18,523 bases of DNA from CAYQMF01 sp964418595 (GTDB lineage Bacteria > Planctomycetota > UBA1135 > UBA2386), in assembly GCA_964418595.1 (NCBI GenBank), contig CAYQMF010000129.1, positions 1 to 18,523 of the forward strand. Reading direction: 5' to 3'. The notes under the pieces are model-generated. The model did not search any database and was not told the origin of the DNA. It saw only the letters and a list, made by a program, of their open reading frames with translations. Shown here in pieces: positions 1 to 6,771 of this stretch. Position numbers and translations under genes: made by a program. Position 1 is the first letter of the stretch; each line of letters starts with the position of its first letter.

Positions 1-846
1 GTGAACCCCGACGAGGTCGTGAGCGTCGGCGCCGCGATCCAGGGCGGCGTGCTGACCGGTGAGGTGAGCGACGTCGTGCTGCTGGACGTGACCCCGCTGT
101 CGCTCGGCATCGAGACGATGGGTGCGGTGATGACCAAGCTCATCGAGCGCAACACGACCATCCCGCACAGCAAGTCGAACGTGTTCTCGACCGCGGAGGA
201 CAACCAGTCCGCCGTCGACATCCACGTGCTGCAAGGCGAGCGCGAGTTCGCGAAGGACAACCGGACGCTCGGCCGCTTCCGGCTGGACGGCATCCCCAAC
301 GCACGGCGCGGCGTGCCGCAGATCGAGGTCACCTTCGACCTCGACGCCGACGGCATCCTCAACGTGAAGGCGCGCGACAAGGGCACCGGCCGCGAGCAGA
401 AGGTGACGATCCAGACCTCGTCCGGCCTCACGGAGGCGGAGGTCGAGCGCATGCGCAAGGAGGCGGAGAGGTTCGCCGGCGAGGACAAGGCCCGTCGCGA
501 GGTCGTCGATCTGAAGAACCAGGCCGACCAGACTGCCTACAGCATCGAGAAGACGCTGAACGACAACAAGGAGAAGGTCGACGCCGCGGCGCGCACCGAA
601 CTCGAGAGCAAGATCGCGAGCGTGCGCGAGGCGGCGAAGGGCGACGACAAGGCGGCCATCGAGGCTGCGCTCGCTGCGCTGCAGCAGGCGACGCACAAGC
701 TGAGCGAAGCGCTCTACAAGGGCGGCGCGGCGGGCGGCGAGCAGCCGGAGGCCGAGGAGCCGGCGGGCGCTGCGAGTGGCGGCGCCGGCAAGGGCAAGCG
801 CGGCGGCGACGAGGACATCAAGGACGCCGACTTCGAAGTGCGGTGA
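1..846 (+). CDS. dnaK: Molecular chaperone DnaK (Hsp70), C-terminal part; 5' end outside window
   Basis: The product is the Hsp70 chaperone, which binds exposed hydrophobic peptides in the cytoplasm and releases them through ATP cycling with DnaJ and GrpE. The visible 281 residues begin at the end of the nucleotide-binding domain (NPDEVVSVGAAIQGGVL), so the GTG at base 1 is an internal valine codon and the gene starts upstream. The linker and beta substrate-binding domain follow (DVTPLSLGIETMG, then ERNTTIPHSKSNVFSTA, about residues 29-66, and FDLDADGILNVKARDKGTG, about 112-130). The helical lid covers about residues 140-240. A Gly/Ala/Glu-rich tail ends in DIKDADFEVR, the usual acidic DnaK terminus. 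No co-chaperone gene follows; the next gene is an unrelated transporter ATPase 87 bp downstream. The identification is secure. Confidence 0.97.
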   Translation: MNPDEVVSVGAAIQGGVLTGEVSDVVLLDVTPLSLGIETMGAVMTKLIERNTTIPHSKSNVFSTAEDNQSAVDIHVLQGEREFAKDNRTLGRFRLDGIPNARRGVPQIEVTFDLDADGILNVKARDKGTGREQKVTIQTSSGLTEAEVERMRKEAERFAGEDKARREVVDLKNQADQTAYSIEKTLNDNKEKVDAAARTELESKIASVREAAKGDDKAAIEAALAALQQATHKLSEALYKGGAAGGEQPEAEEPAGAASGGAGKGKRGGDEDIKDADFEVR

Positions 847-853
847 TCGCTCC

Positions 854-891
854 GGTGCGCGCGTGCCGCGCGTGCACCAGGCCGGCGTTTT
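854..891 (+). terminator. Possible intrinsic terminator after dnaK
   Basis: Bases 854-863 (GGTGCGCGCG) can pair with 869-878 (CGCGTGCACC) through ten pairs, one of them a G-T wobble, closing a five-base loop. A short T run (888-891, followed by GTGTT) lies nine bases downstream, farther than in a classical intrinsic terminator. The position just past the dnaK stop fits, but GC-rich sequence forms such stems easily. Confidence 0.4.
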
Positions 892-933
892 GTGTTACCC
901 GTCCCCAGGGCGCCGGCTACAAAGCGGCCCCAC

Positions 934-1914
934 ATGATCCGCGTCGAGAACCTGGTCAAGCGATTCGGACCGACGGTGGCGGTCGCCGGGATCAGCTTCG
1001 AGGTCGGGCCGGGTGAAGTCGTCGGATTCCTCGGTCCCAACGGCGCCGGCAAGACGACCACGCTGCGCGTCCTGACGTGCTTCCACCCGGCCAGCGAAGG
1101 CCGGGCGAGCGTCGGCGGGTTCGACGTGTTCGATTCGGCCGTCGATGCCCGGCGGCAGGTCGGCTACCTCCCGGAGAACGTGCCCATCTACGGCGACCTG
1201 CGCGTCGAGGAGTACCTGACCTATCGCGCGGCGCTCAAGGGTGTGCCCCGGCGGCAACGGCGGGCGTCGGTCGAGTTCGCCATGGAACGCGCCGACGTCC
1301 TCGATGTGCGGCGCAAGCTCGTGGCGCACGTGTCGCGCGGTTACCGGCAGCGGGTCGGTCTCGCCGACGCCCTGGTCGCTCGTCCGCCGATCCTGATCCT
1401 CGACGAGCCGACCACCGGCCTCGATCCCATCCAGCGGCGGCGCATGAAGGCCCTGGTGCGCGAACTCGCCAAGGAACACACGATCCTGTTCTCGAGCCAC
1501 GTCCTTGGCGAGGTGCAGGACGTCTGCTCGCGCATCCTCATCATCCACCGCGGGCGCATCCGCGCCGACGGTGCGCCCGACGAACTCCTGCGCACGAGCC
1601 GTGGCCGGCGGTTGTCGGTGACGGCGGCGATGGAGTCGATCGAGCTGGCGGGTCTCCTGCAGGGCCTGCCGGGCGTGCTCGGCGCGGCGACGCTGGCCGA
1701 CGCCGGTGAAGGACTGACCCGGGCGGGCATCGACGTCGACTTCGGCGTCGACCCGCGTCCGGCGCTGGGCGAGGCCCTGCACGCGCGCTCGGTCCGCGTG
1801 GCGGAGCTGAGCCTCGAGCTACCGACGCTCGAGGACTTCTTCGTGCAGGTCACCGAAGGCGCGGACGAGGCCGACGCTGCAGCAGAGGCTCCGGCGTCGG
1901 GAGTGCGCGCATGA
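934..1914 (+). CDS. ABC transporter ATP-binding protein, GldA-like
   Basis: This 326-residue cytoplasmic ATPase should power the membrane subunit encoded next. Walker A is GPNGAGKT (residues 34-41), Walker B with its catalytic glutamate is ILILDEP (153-159) and the switch histidine is H189 in SSHVL. The signature region reads VSRGYRQRVGLADAL (133-147), close to the LSKGYRQR form typical of gliding-motility GldA and unlike the usual LSGGQ. The Q-loop position reads GYLPEN, with Glu, also common in this subgroup. Residues from about 220 form the C-terminal extension seen in such ATPases. I chose the ATG at 934 because it starts directly at the family N-terminus (MIRVENLVKRFG); an in-frame upstream start would add 14 non-conserved residues. 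The stop overlaps the permease start by four bases (ATGA), implying translational coupling. Whether the cell glides cannot be told from this; many non-gliding bacteria carry the same module. Confidence 0.93.
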   Translation: MIRVENLVKRFGPTVAVAGISFEVGPGEVVGFLGPNGAGKTTTLRVLTCFHPASEGRASVGGFDVFDSAVDARRQVGYLPENVPIYGDLRVEEYLTYRAALKGVPRRQRRASVEFAMERADVLDVRRKLVAHVSRGYRQRVGLADALVARPPILILDEPTTGLDPIQRRRMKALVRELAKEHTILFSSHVLGEVQDVCSRILIIHRGRIRADGAPDELLRTSRGRRLSVTAAMESIELAGLLQGLPGVLGAATLADAGEGLTRAGIDVDFGVDPRPALGEALHARSVRVAELSLELPTLEDFFVQVTEGADEADAAAEAPASGVRA

Positions 1915-2681
1915 ACGTCGTCCTCACAACGCTGAAGAAGGAGCTGATGTCCTACTTCTTCAGCCCGGTCGCGTACGTGATCGCGGTGCTCTTCTACCTG
2001 TTCCGTGGCCTCGAGATCTCGAGCCTGGTTCAGGCCTACGCTGCCAACCCGCAGGACGCCGACCTGTTCGCGAGCGACTACGTGTACCAGCAGAGCACGC
2101 ACTTCATGATCGTGCTCGTCCCGGCGATCCTGACCATGCGATGCTTCGCAGAGGAGCGGCGCACGGGTTCGCTCGAGGTGTTGCTCACCGCACCGGTCCG
2201 CGACCTGGAGATCGTGCTCGGCAAGTGGCTGGCGGCGGTGGCGTTCTTCGCCGTGCTCTGGCTGCCGACCGCGCTGCTGCTCTGGGTGCTGACGTGGTCG
2301 CCGTTCCTCGGCGCGCCGTTGCCGGCCGGACCGGCGTTCTCCGGCTATCTCGGCCTGACCCTGCTCGGGTCGCTGCTGCTGGCCGTGGGCTGCTTCACGA
2401 GTTCGCTCACCGACAACCAGCTCCTCGCGTCGATCTCGGCGATGTTGTTCAGCACCGGGCTGCTTGCCGCGCCGGTGATCGCCCAGGCACAGCTCGCCGA
2501 CCAGTTGCGCGAGAGCCAGTTCCTGCGCACGGTCGTCGATCAGCTCAACGTGCTGGATCACCTGGGCAACTGGTTCATGCGCGGCCTCGTCGACACCAGC
2601 CAGATCGCGTTCTACGTCGGTGGCACGCTCTTCTTCCTCTACCTCACGGTGAAGGCGCTGGAGGCGCGCAAGTGGCGATGA
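1911..2681 (+). CDS. ABC-2 type permease, GldF-like
   Basis: This 256-residue inner-membrane protein is the likely membrane-spanning partner of the preceding ATPase. About six hydrophobic segments are visible (roughly residues 16-33, 64-80, 107-129, 147-168, 172-193 and 231-248). The cytoplasmic loop at residues 81-95, EERRTGSLEVLLTAP, is the hallmark of ABC-2 permeases of the GldF/NosY type and is thought to contact the ATPase. The length matches the family (about 240-260). It overlaps the ATPase gene by ATGA upstream and the GldG-like gene by ATGA downstream, so all are probably made from one message. The substrate is unknown; this family is named for motility in Bacteroidota but is widespread. 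Confidence 0.92.
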   Translation: MNVVLTTLKKELMSYFFSPVAYVIAVLFYLFRGLEISSLVQAYAANPQDADLFASDYVYQQSTHFMIVLVPAILTMRCFAEERRTGSLEVLLTAPVRDLEIVLGKWLAAVAFFAVLWLPTALLLWVLTWSPFLGAPLPAGPAFSGYLGLTLLGSLLLAVGCFTSSLTDNQLLASISAMLFSTGLLAAPVIAQAQLADQLRESQFLRTVVDQLNVLDHLGNWFMRGLVDTSQIAFYVGGTLFFLYLTVKALEARKWR

Positions 2682-4267
2682 GGCTGCGCAAGATCGCGGG
2701 GTGGTCGACGCTGCTGGCGTCGGTGGCGCTGGCTGGCGGGATCTGGGTGATGTTGATCGTCCTGGCGACGCGGCCGGGCTTGAAGGCGCTGATCGATCTG
2801 TCGCCGCAGGCGCGGTTCACCGTGCAGGACGACACCAAGGCGTTGCTCGCCAGCCTGCGCGAGAAGGGGGTGAAGCTGGAGCTGCACACCGTGCTCGAAC
2901 CCCTGCTCCTGCACGAGAACGCCACGGAGCGCGATCAGCACATCCATCAGATCCGCAGCTCGCTGCAGACGCTGACCATCGATCTCCTGCGGCAATACGC
3001 TTACCTCGGCGGCGACGCCGTGATCGTGCGGCATCACGACCTGCGCCGCGACCTCGAGCAGGTGCGCCAGCTCATGCGCGCCGTGCAGGGCGGGCGGAGC
3101 AACTTCGTGCTGGTCAAGGTCGGCGAGCGCAGCCGCATCCTCTCGGTCGACTTCGACCTCGCGCAGATCGACGTGCCCGGCAGCGGGCCCGGGCCACAGT
3201 TGCCCGGCCAGCGCGAGGCCAAGCCGATGCTGAAGAGCTTCAAGGGCGAGGAGGCCATCTCGTCGGCGATCAAGGGCTTGCTCGAGGAAGGCACGCCGAC
3301 CCTGTACGTGATCGACGGCTACCGCACCGCCTCGATCCAGGACGCGACGGCCTTCTCGTACAGCCACCTGATGACCTCGCTCGAGCAGGAGGGCTTCAAG
3401 ATCCTGCGCCTCAACCTGGCCGAGACGCGCGCGATCCCGGCGGACGCCACCGCGCTCGCGCTCCTGGAGCCGCGCAGCGAGATCCCGGAGACCGACGTCG
3501 AGCTGATCCTCGCCTATCTGCGCCGGGGCGGCCGGCTGTTCCTGAACGTCGCCTACGTGGCGCAGCCGGAGGATTGGAACCCGAGTCTCGCCTCGCTGAG
3601 CAAGCGCCTGGGTTTCGCGCTCGGCCAGGACCTCGTCTGCAACCTGATCCCCGACCCCAACAACCCCAAGGCTCCGCCGCGCCACGGCGAGCACCTGGTC
3701 CAGAACCTGACCATCGTCGATCTGAACCCCGTGCACGGGATCACCAGCGCCTTGGCGCGCGCCGGTCGCTACCCGCTGATCAAGGCGGCGCGCGAGTTCG
3801 TGCGTCTCGACAAGGGTGCGCCCGAGGACGTCGCCGTGGACCCGTCGCTGCTGCGCACCAACCGCTACGCGTGGATCGAGGAGCGCACGGTCGCCACCGG
3901 CGCTGGCGAGCGCAGCGTCGACTATTACGCGCCGGGCGAGGCGGCGGCGTTCGCGCCGCGCTGCGTGGGTGCGGTGATCGACGTCGTCGCGCGTGAAGGC
4001 AGCCGCCCCGGTCACGTCGTCGTCGTCACGGGCAACGCGTTCGTCAACGCGATGATGAGCGAGAACGGTGACCTCGCGCTCAACATCTTCCAGTGGATGG
4101 CCGAACGGACTGCGCTCGTGACCGTGCGCGGCGAACGGTACAAGCCCAACAGTCTGCGCATCGCGCCGCAGCAGGTCTCGCGCGCGCGTTGGCTGCTGAT
4201 CCTCGGCGTGCCCGGTGGCATCTTCCTGCTCGGGCTCGTCGTGTTGTGGCGGAGGAGTCGGCTCTGA
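2678..4267 (+). CDS. GldG-like ABC transporter auxiliary protein
   Basis: The product is a 529-residue membrane-anchored protein of the GldG/ABC-type uncharacterized transport family. It has one N-terminal membrane segment (about residues 9-30), a large extracytoplasmic domain and one C-terminal membrane segment (about 503-524) followed by a short basic tail (RRSRL). Just after the first segment the sequence DLSPQARFTVQDDTKALL (about 40-57) matches the usual start of the GldG soluble domain. The middle (about 205-320, including GTPTLYVIDGYR and LAYLRRGGRLFLNV) has the alternating beta/alpha pattern of the IFT52/DUF4350-like domain. The ATG at 2678 overlaps the permease stop; a GTG at 2672 is an alternative. 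The gene overlaps the next by one base (TGATG). Its biochemical role is unknown; it is presumed to work with the ABC pair. Confidence 0.85.
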   Translation: MRLRKIAGWSTLLASVALAGGIWVMLIVLATRPGLKALIDLSPQARFTVQDDTKALLASLREKGVKLELHTVLEPLLLHENATERDQHIHQIRSSLQTLTIDLLRQYAYLGGDAVIVRHHDLRRDLEQVRQLMRAVQGGRSNFVLVKVGERSRILSVDFDLAQIDVPGSGPGPQLPGQREAKPMLKSFKGEEAISSAIKGLLEEGTPTLYVIDGYRTASIQDATAFSYSHLMTSLEQEGFKILRLNLAETRAIPADATALALLEPRSEIPETDVELILAYLRRGGRLFLNVAYVAQPEDWNPSLASLSKRLGFALGQDLVCNLIPDPNNPKAPPRHGEHLVQNLTIVDLNPVHGITSALARAGRYPLIKAAREFVRLDKGAPEDVAVDPSLLRTNRYAWIEERTVATGAGERSVDYYAPGEAAAFAPRCVGAVIDVVAREGSRPGHVVVVTGNAFVNAMMSENGDLALNIFQWMAERTALVTVRGERYKPNSLRIAPQQVSRARWLLILGVPGGIFLLGLVVLWRRSRL

Positions 4268-6021
4268 TGCGGGGCGGTGGGCTGCTGGCGCTCGTGGTCC
4301 TGGCCGGCGGGCTGGGCCTGACCCTGTATCTCACCCGCGAGCGGGCGGAGAAGGAGACGGTACCGACCGAGTCGCTGCTCGAAGGACGGCGCCTGAACGA
4401 CGCGCGGCGGATCGTCGTGCGGCGGGCCGCCGACGCGCCGCCGATCCACCTCGCGCACGAGGACGAGCGCGCTCCCTTCGTCATGGTGGAGCCGGTGCAA
4501 GACCACGCTTCAGGGGCCTTCGTCGACAGCCTCCGCACCGTGCTCGAGAGCGCCCAGCGCTTCCTGGTCGGTCCGGTCGCCGACCAGGACCAGGCGACGC
4601 TCGCGCAGATGGGGCTCGATGCGCCGCGTGCCAGCGTCGAAGTGCGGTACGCCGACAAGACCTTCGCCATCGACATCGGGCTCGAAGGCCCGCTGCTGGC
4701 CGACCTCTTCATCCGCTGCGACGGCCGGATCTACCGCACCGGACTCGCGGTGTACTCCGCCCTGCAGGCCAACGTCGCCGACGTGCGCGAACGCGGGCTC
4801 GTGCAGAGCCGGCCCGACGACATCACCCGGCTGACGTTGCGCCGCCGGATCGGCGAAGCAGAGAAGCGTGAGGAGGTGGTCGAGATCGAACGCGCCGGAG
4901 CCCTCGACTTCCGGCTCCTGCAGCCGATCGTCACGCGGGCGAGTCCGCAGGCTGCTGCGGCGCTGTTCTCGTTCCTGGCCGGGATGCGCGTCGAGCAGTT
5001 CCTCGACACCCTCAACCCGATGCCGGAGTGGACGGTCCAGATCGAGATCGAGGGAGCGTACGGACCGGAGAAGATCACCGTCTGGGAGATGCCGACGGGC
5101 GTCATCGGCCATCAGGAGCCGCGTGGAGTCGACTTCGTGATCAAGTCGGTGGACTACACCCGCACCTTCCAGGTGCCGGTCGACGAGCTGCGCGGCCGGA
5201 TCCTGGTGCCGGTGACGGGCGGCGACATCACGCGGGTCGAGCTCGACCCGGGGCAGGGCAATGGCGAGCGCATCCAACTCCGGCGCGGGCTCGGCGACAC
5301 CGTGCGGCTGTGGCAGCCGCTCGAAGTCGAGGCCGACGCGGTGGCGTTCAACGAGCTGCTGCAGGCGACGCAGGCGCTGCAGGTCGAGGGATTCCTCGAC
5401 GTGCCGGCGGCGGAGCGCGGCCGCTTCGGCCTCGCCAGCGGGTTCTTCACCCTGTCGATCCACACGCCGATGGAGAGTGCGCCGATCGTGTTGCACTTCG
5501 GCCGCACGGAGGGCGAGTACACCTACGTGCGCCGCGCGGACGAGGAGTTCGTGGCGAAGGTGGGCAACGGGCCGGTGGCGGTGCTGCGCCGGCCGTGGAC
5601 GGCCTTCGCGACGCGGCAGGTCACCGGCCTGGGCAGCCAGCTCGCGGTGTCGGTGGTGAGCTTCCGGGTCGATGGCCAGGTGCGCGCGAGCTACGCGCGG
5701 CAGACGGACGGCAAATGGCAGCGCGCGGGCCGCGACAAGGACTACGCGGACCAGATCGTCGACCTGCTCGAACTGGCGCGTGGGATGCGCGGCCGGCAGG
5801 TGCTCGACCTGCGCGAACCCGCGGTGCAGGGCGAGCTGTCCGCCGCGGTGCGGGTCGACGTGGTGTTCGAGCGGGAGGCGGGGGACGTCATCCAGGTGTT
5901 GCCGGTGTACGACCGGGGCACCGACAAGCCGGCCCTCGTCCAGCAACCCGGCATCGAGCGCCTGGTCGTCGAGCTGGGCGTGAACGACACGCGCGCGATC
6001 CTCGATCTCGGCCGCGACTAG
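4267..6021 (+). CDS. DUF4340 domain-containing membrane-anchored protein
   Basis: This 584-residue protein has an N-terminal membrane anchor (GLLALVVLAGGLGLTLYL, about residues 5-22) and a long extracytoplasmic region rich in beta-strand pattern. The order anchor, RRIVVRR, then repeated FxLxxP-like segments matches DUF4340 proteins, which commonly follow GldG-like genes. Stretches such as residues 30-130 and 375-480 look like repeated copies of the same domain type. The ATG at 4267 shares its A with the stop codon of the previous gene, so translation is probably coupled. No catalytic motif is visible. Family function is undescribed; from its neighbours I infer an envelope role alongside the GldA/F/G-like complex. 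Confidence 0.82.
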   Translation: MRGGGLLALVVLAGGLGLTLYLTRERAEKETVPTESLLEGRRLNDARRIVVRRAADAPPIHLAHEDERAPFVMVEPVQDHASGAFVDSLRTVLESAQRFLVGPVADQDQATLAQMGLDAPRASVEVRYADKTFAIDIGLEGPLLADLFIRCDGRIYRTGLAVYSALQANVADVRERGLVQSRPDDITRLTLRRRIGEAEKREEVVEIERAGALDFRLLQPIVTRASPQAAAALFSFLAGMRVEQFLDTLNPMPEWTVQIEIEGAYGPEKITVWEMPTGVIGHQEPRGVDFVIKSVDYTRTFQVPVDELRGRILVPVTGGDITRVELDPGQGNGERIQLRRGLGDTVRLWQPLEVEADAVAFNELLQATQALQVEGFLDVPAAERGRFGLASGFFTLSIHTPMESAPIVLHFGRTEGEYTYVRRADEEFVAKVGNGPVAVLRRPWTAFATRQVTGLGSQLAVSVVSFRVDGQVRASYARQTDGKWQRAGRDKDYADQIVDLLELARGMRGRQVLDLREPAVQGELSAAVRVDVVFEREAGDVIQVLPVYDRGTDKPALVQQPGIERLVVELGVNDTRAILDLGRD

Positions 6022-6038
6022 GCGTGAACAGTTCGCTG

Positions 6039-6067
6039 TTGGTGCGGCCGCCCGCCGGCGCGAAGAT
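6039..6067 (+). promoter_or_regulatory. Candidate promoter of the lipoprotein gene, placed for leaderless start
   Basis: TTGGTG (6039-6044) and GAAGAT (6062-6067) are separated by 17 bases. The second box occupies -12 to -7 relative to the A of the start codon at 6074, where a -10 box would be if transcription began at the start codon. Each box matches the sigma-70 consensus at only three of six positions, and there is no Shine-Dalgarno sequence. Weak evidence taken alone. Confidence 0.25.
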
Positions 6068-6073
6068 GCCGCC

Positions 6074-6712
6074 ATGCTCCATCGTCTCTGGGCGTTGACG
6101 TTGGCGGGCGCGATCGTGACGGCGTGTGAGACGCCGCCGAAGCTCGACCTGCAGCTGAACGAGAACCTCTACCGTCCTACCGGTTTCAAGGCCCGCCACC
6201 CGATGGGAGGGACGGTGTTCGTGGCACCCGTGGTCGACCAGCGGCAGGCTCCCAAGGCCGGGCCCGGCGAAGCCGTGGGGTACCTTCGCGACGACGATTG
6301 GGACCGTGCGCCGACGGTGATGGTGCAGGCACTGCTCGCGGAGGAGCTGGTCGCGTGCGGCTTGTTCGCAGCGGCGGTCGACAAGCCCGCGCCGGAGGCC
6401 GTCGAGCTCGTGCCGACCCTCAAGGCGTTCGAGGGCGGCCTGCACGAACAGCCCTTCGGCCGACGCTCGCTCGCGGCGGTCGACCTGCTCCTGGAAGTGC
6501 GCGGACCCGAGACCAACGGTGCCCGCGCCACCATCCTGTCGGAGTCGTTCGGATCGCAGCAGGTCAGCAACGTCGACTTCCGACCGCCGAGCCCCCGCGT
6601 GCTGCTGGGCACGAGCCTGCGCACCGCGATCACCAAGGGGCTGGCGGCGCTCGACAACGCGTCGGCCGCAGCCGCGGCGAAGCCGGCCGAGGCGAGCGGC
6701 ACGAAGCGGTAG
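6074..6712 (+). CDS. Small putative lipoprotein, function unknown
   Basis: The 212-residue product begins MLHRLWALTLAGAIVTAC, a short signal peptide ending in a lipobox-like VTAC with the acylated cysteine at residue 18. It is therefore probably an exported lipid-anchored protein. The remainder has GTVFVAPVVDQRQAP (about 46-60) and ELVPTLKAFEGGL (about 114-126). This pattern resembles small envelope lipoproteins of the YajG/LpoB/ABC-auxiliary kind, but I cannot assign one of these families. The C-terminus is low-complexity Ala/Lys. The gene lies 52 bp after the DUF4340 gene on the same strand. It could be the last gene of that operon or be transcribed from its own weak promoter. No catalytic motif is visible. 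Confidence 0.75.
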   Translation: MLHRLWALTLAGAIVTACETPPKLDLQLNENLYRPTGFKARHPMGGTVFVAPVVDQRQAPKAGPGEAVGYLRDDDWDRAPTVMVQALLAEELVACGLFAAAVDKPAPEAVELVPTLKAFEGGLHEQPFGRRSLAAVDLLLEVRGPETNGARATILSESFGSQQVSNVDFRPPSPRVLLGTSLRTAITKGLAALDNASAAAAAKPAEASGTKR

Positions 6713-6735
6713 GCGAGCAGCGTCCGCAGAGCACG

Positions 6736-6765
6736 CTGGCGCGCGGGGGATCCGAGCGGGATCAT
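6736..6765 (+). promoter_or_regulatory. Candidate promoter of the mrfA-like gene
   Basis: CTGGCG (6736-6741) and GATCAT (6760-6765) are 18 bases apart. GATCAT matches the -10 consensus at four of six positions and again sits at -12 to -7 relative to the start codon at 6772, as at the preceding lipoprotein gene. There is no Shine-Dalgarno sequence. This is inference from spacing, not a strong motif match. Confidence 0.25.
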
Positions 6766-6770
6766 CCCGC
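6756..6770. repeat. Perfect 15-bp inverted repeat, candidate operator before mrfA-like gene
   Basis: GCGGGATCATCCCGC has two perfect 7-base arms around a single central C. It ends one base before the ATG at 6772 and covers the candidate -10 box. A repressor bound here would block both transcription start and early elongation. It does not match the E. coli LexA box (CTGT-N8-ACAG) or the Bacillus LexA box (GAAC-N4-GTTC). Confidence 0.4.
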
Positions 6771-6771
6771 C

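Noticed and set aside
1..3. GTG at base 1 as the start of the first gene
   Set aside because: The residues that follow belong to the interior of DnaK, so this is an internal valine codon of a gene cut by the window edge.
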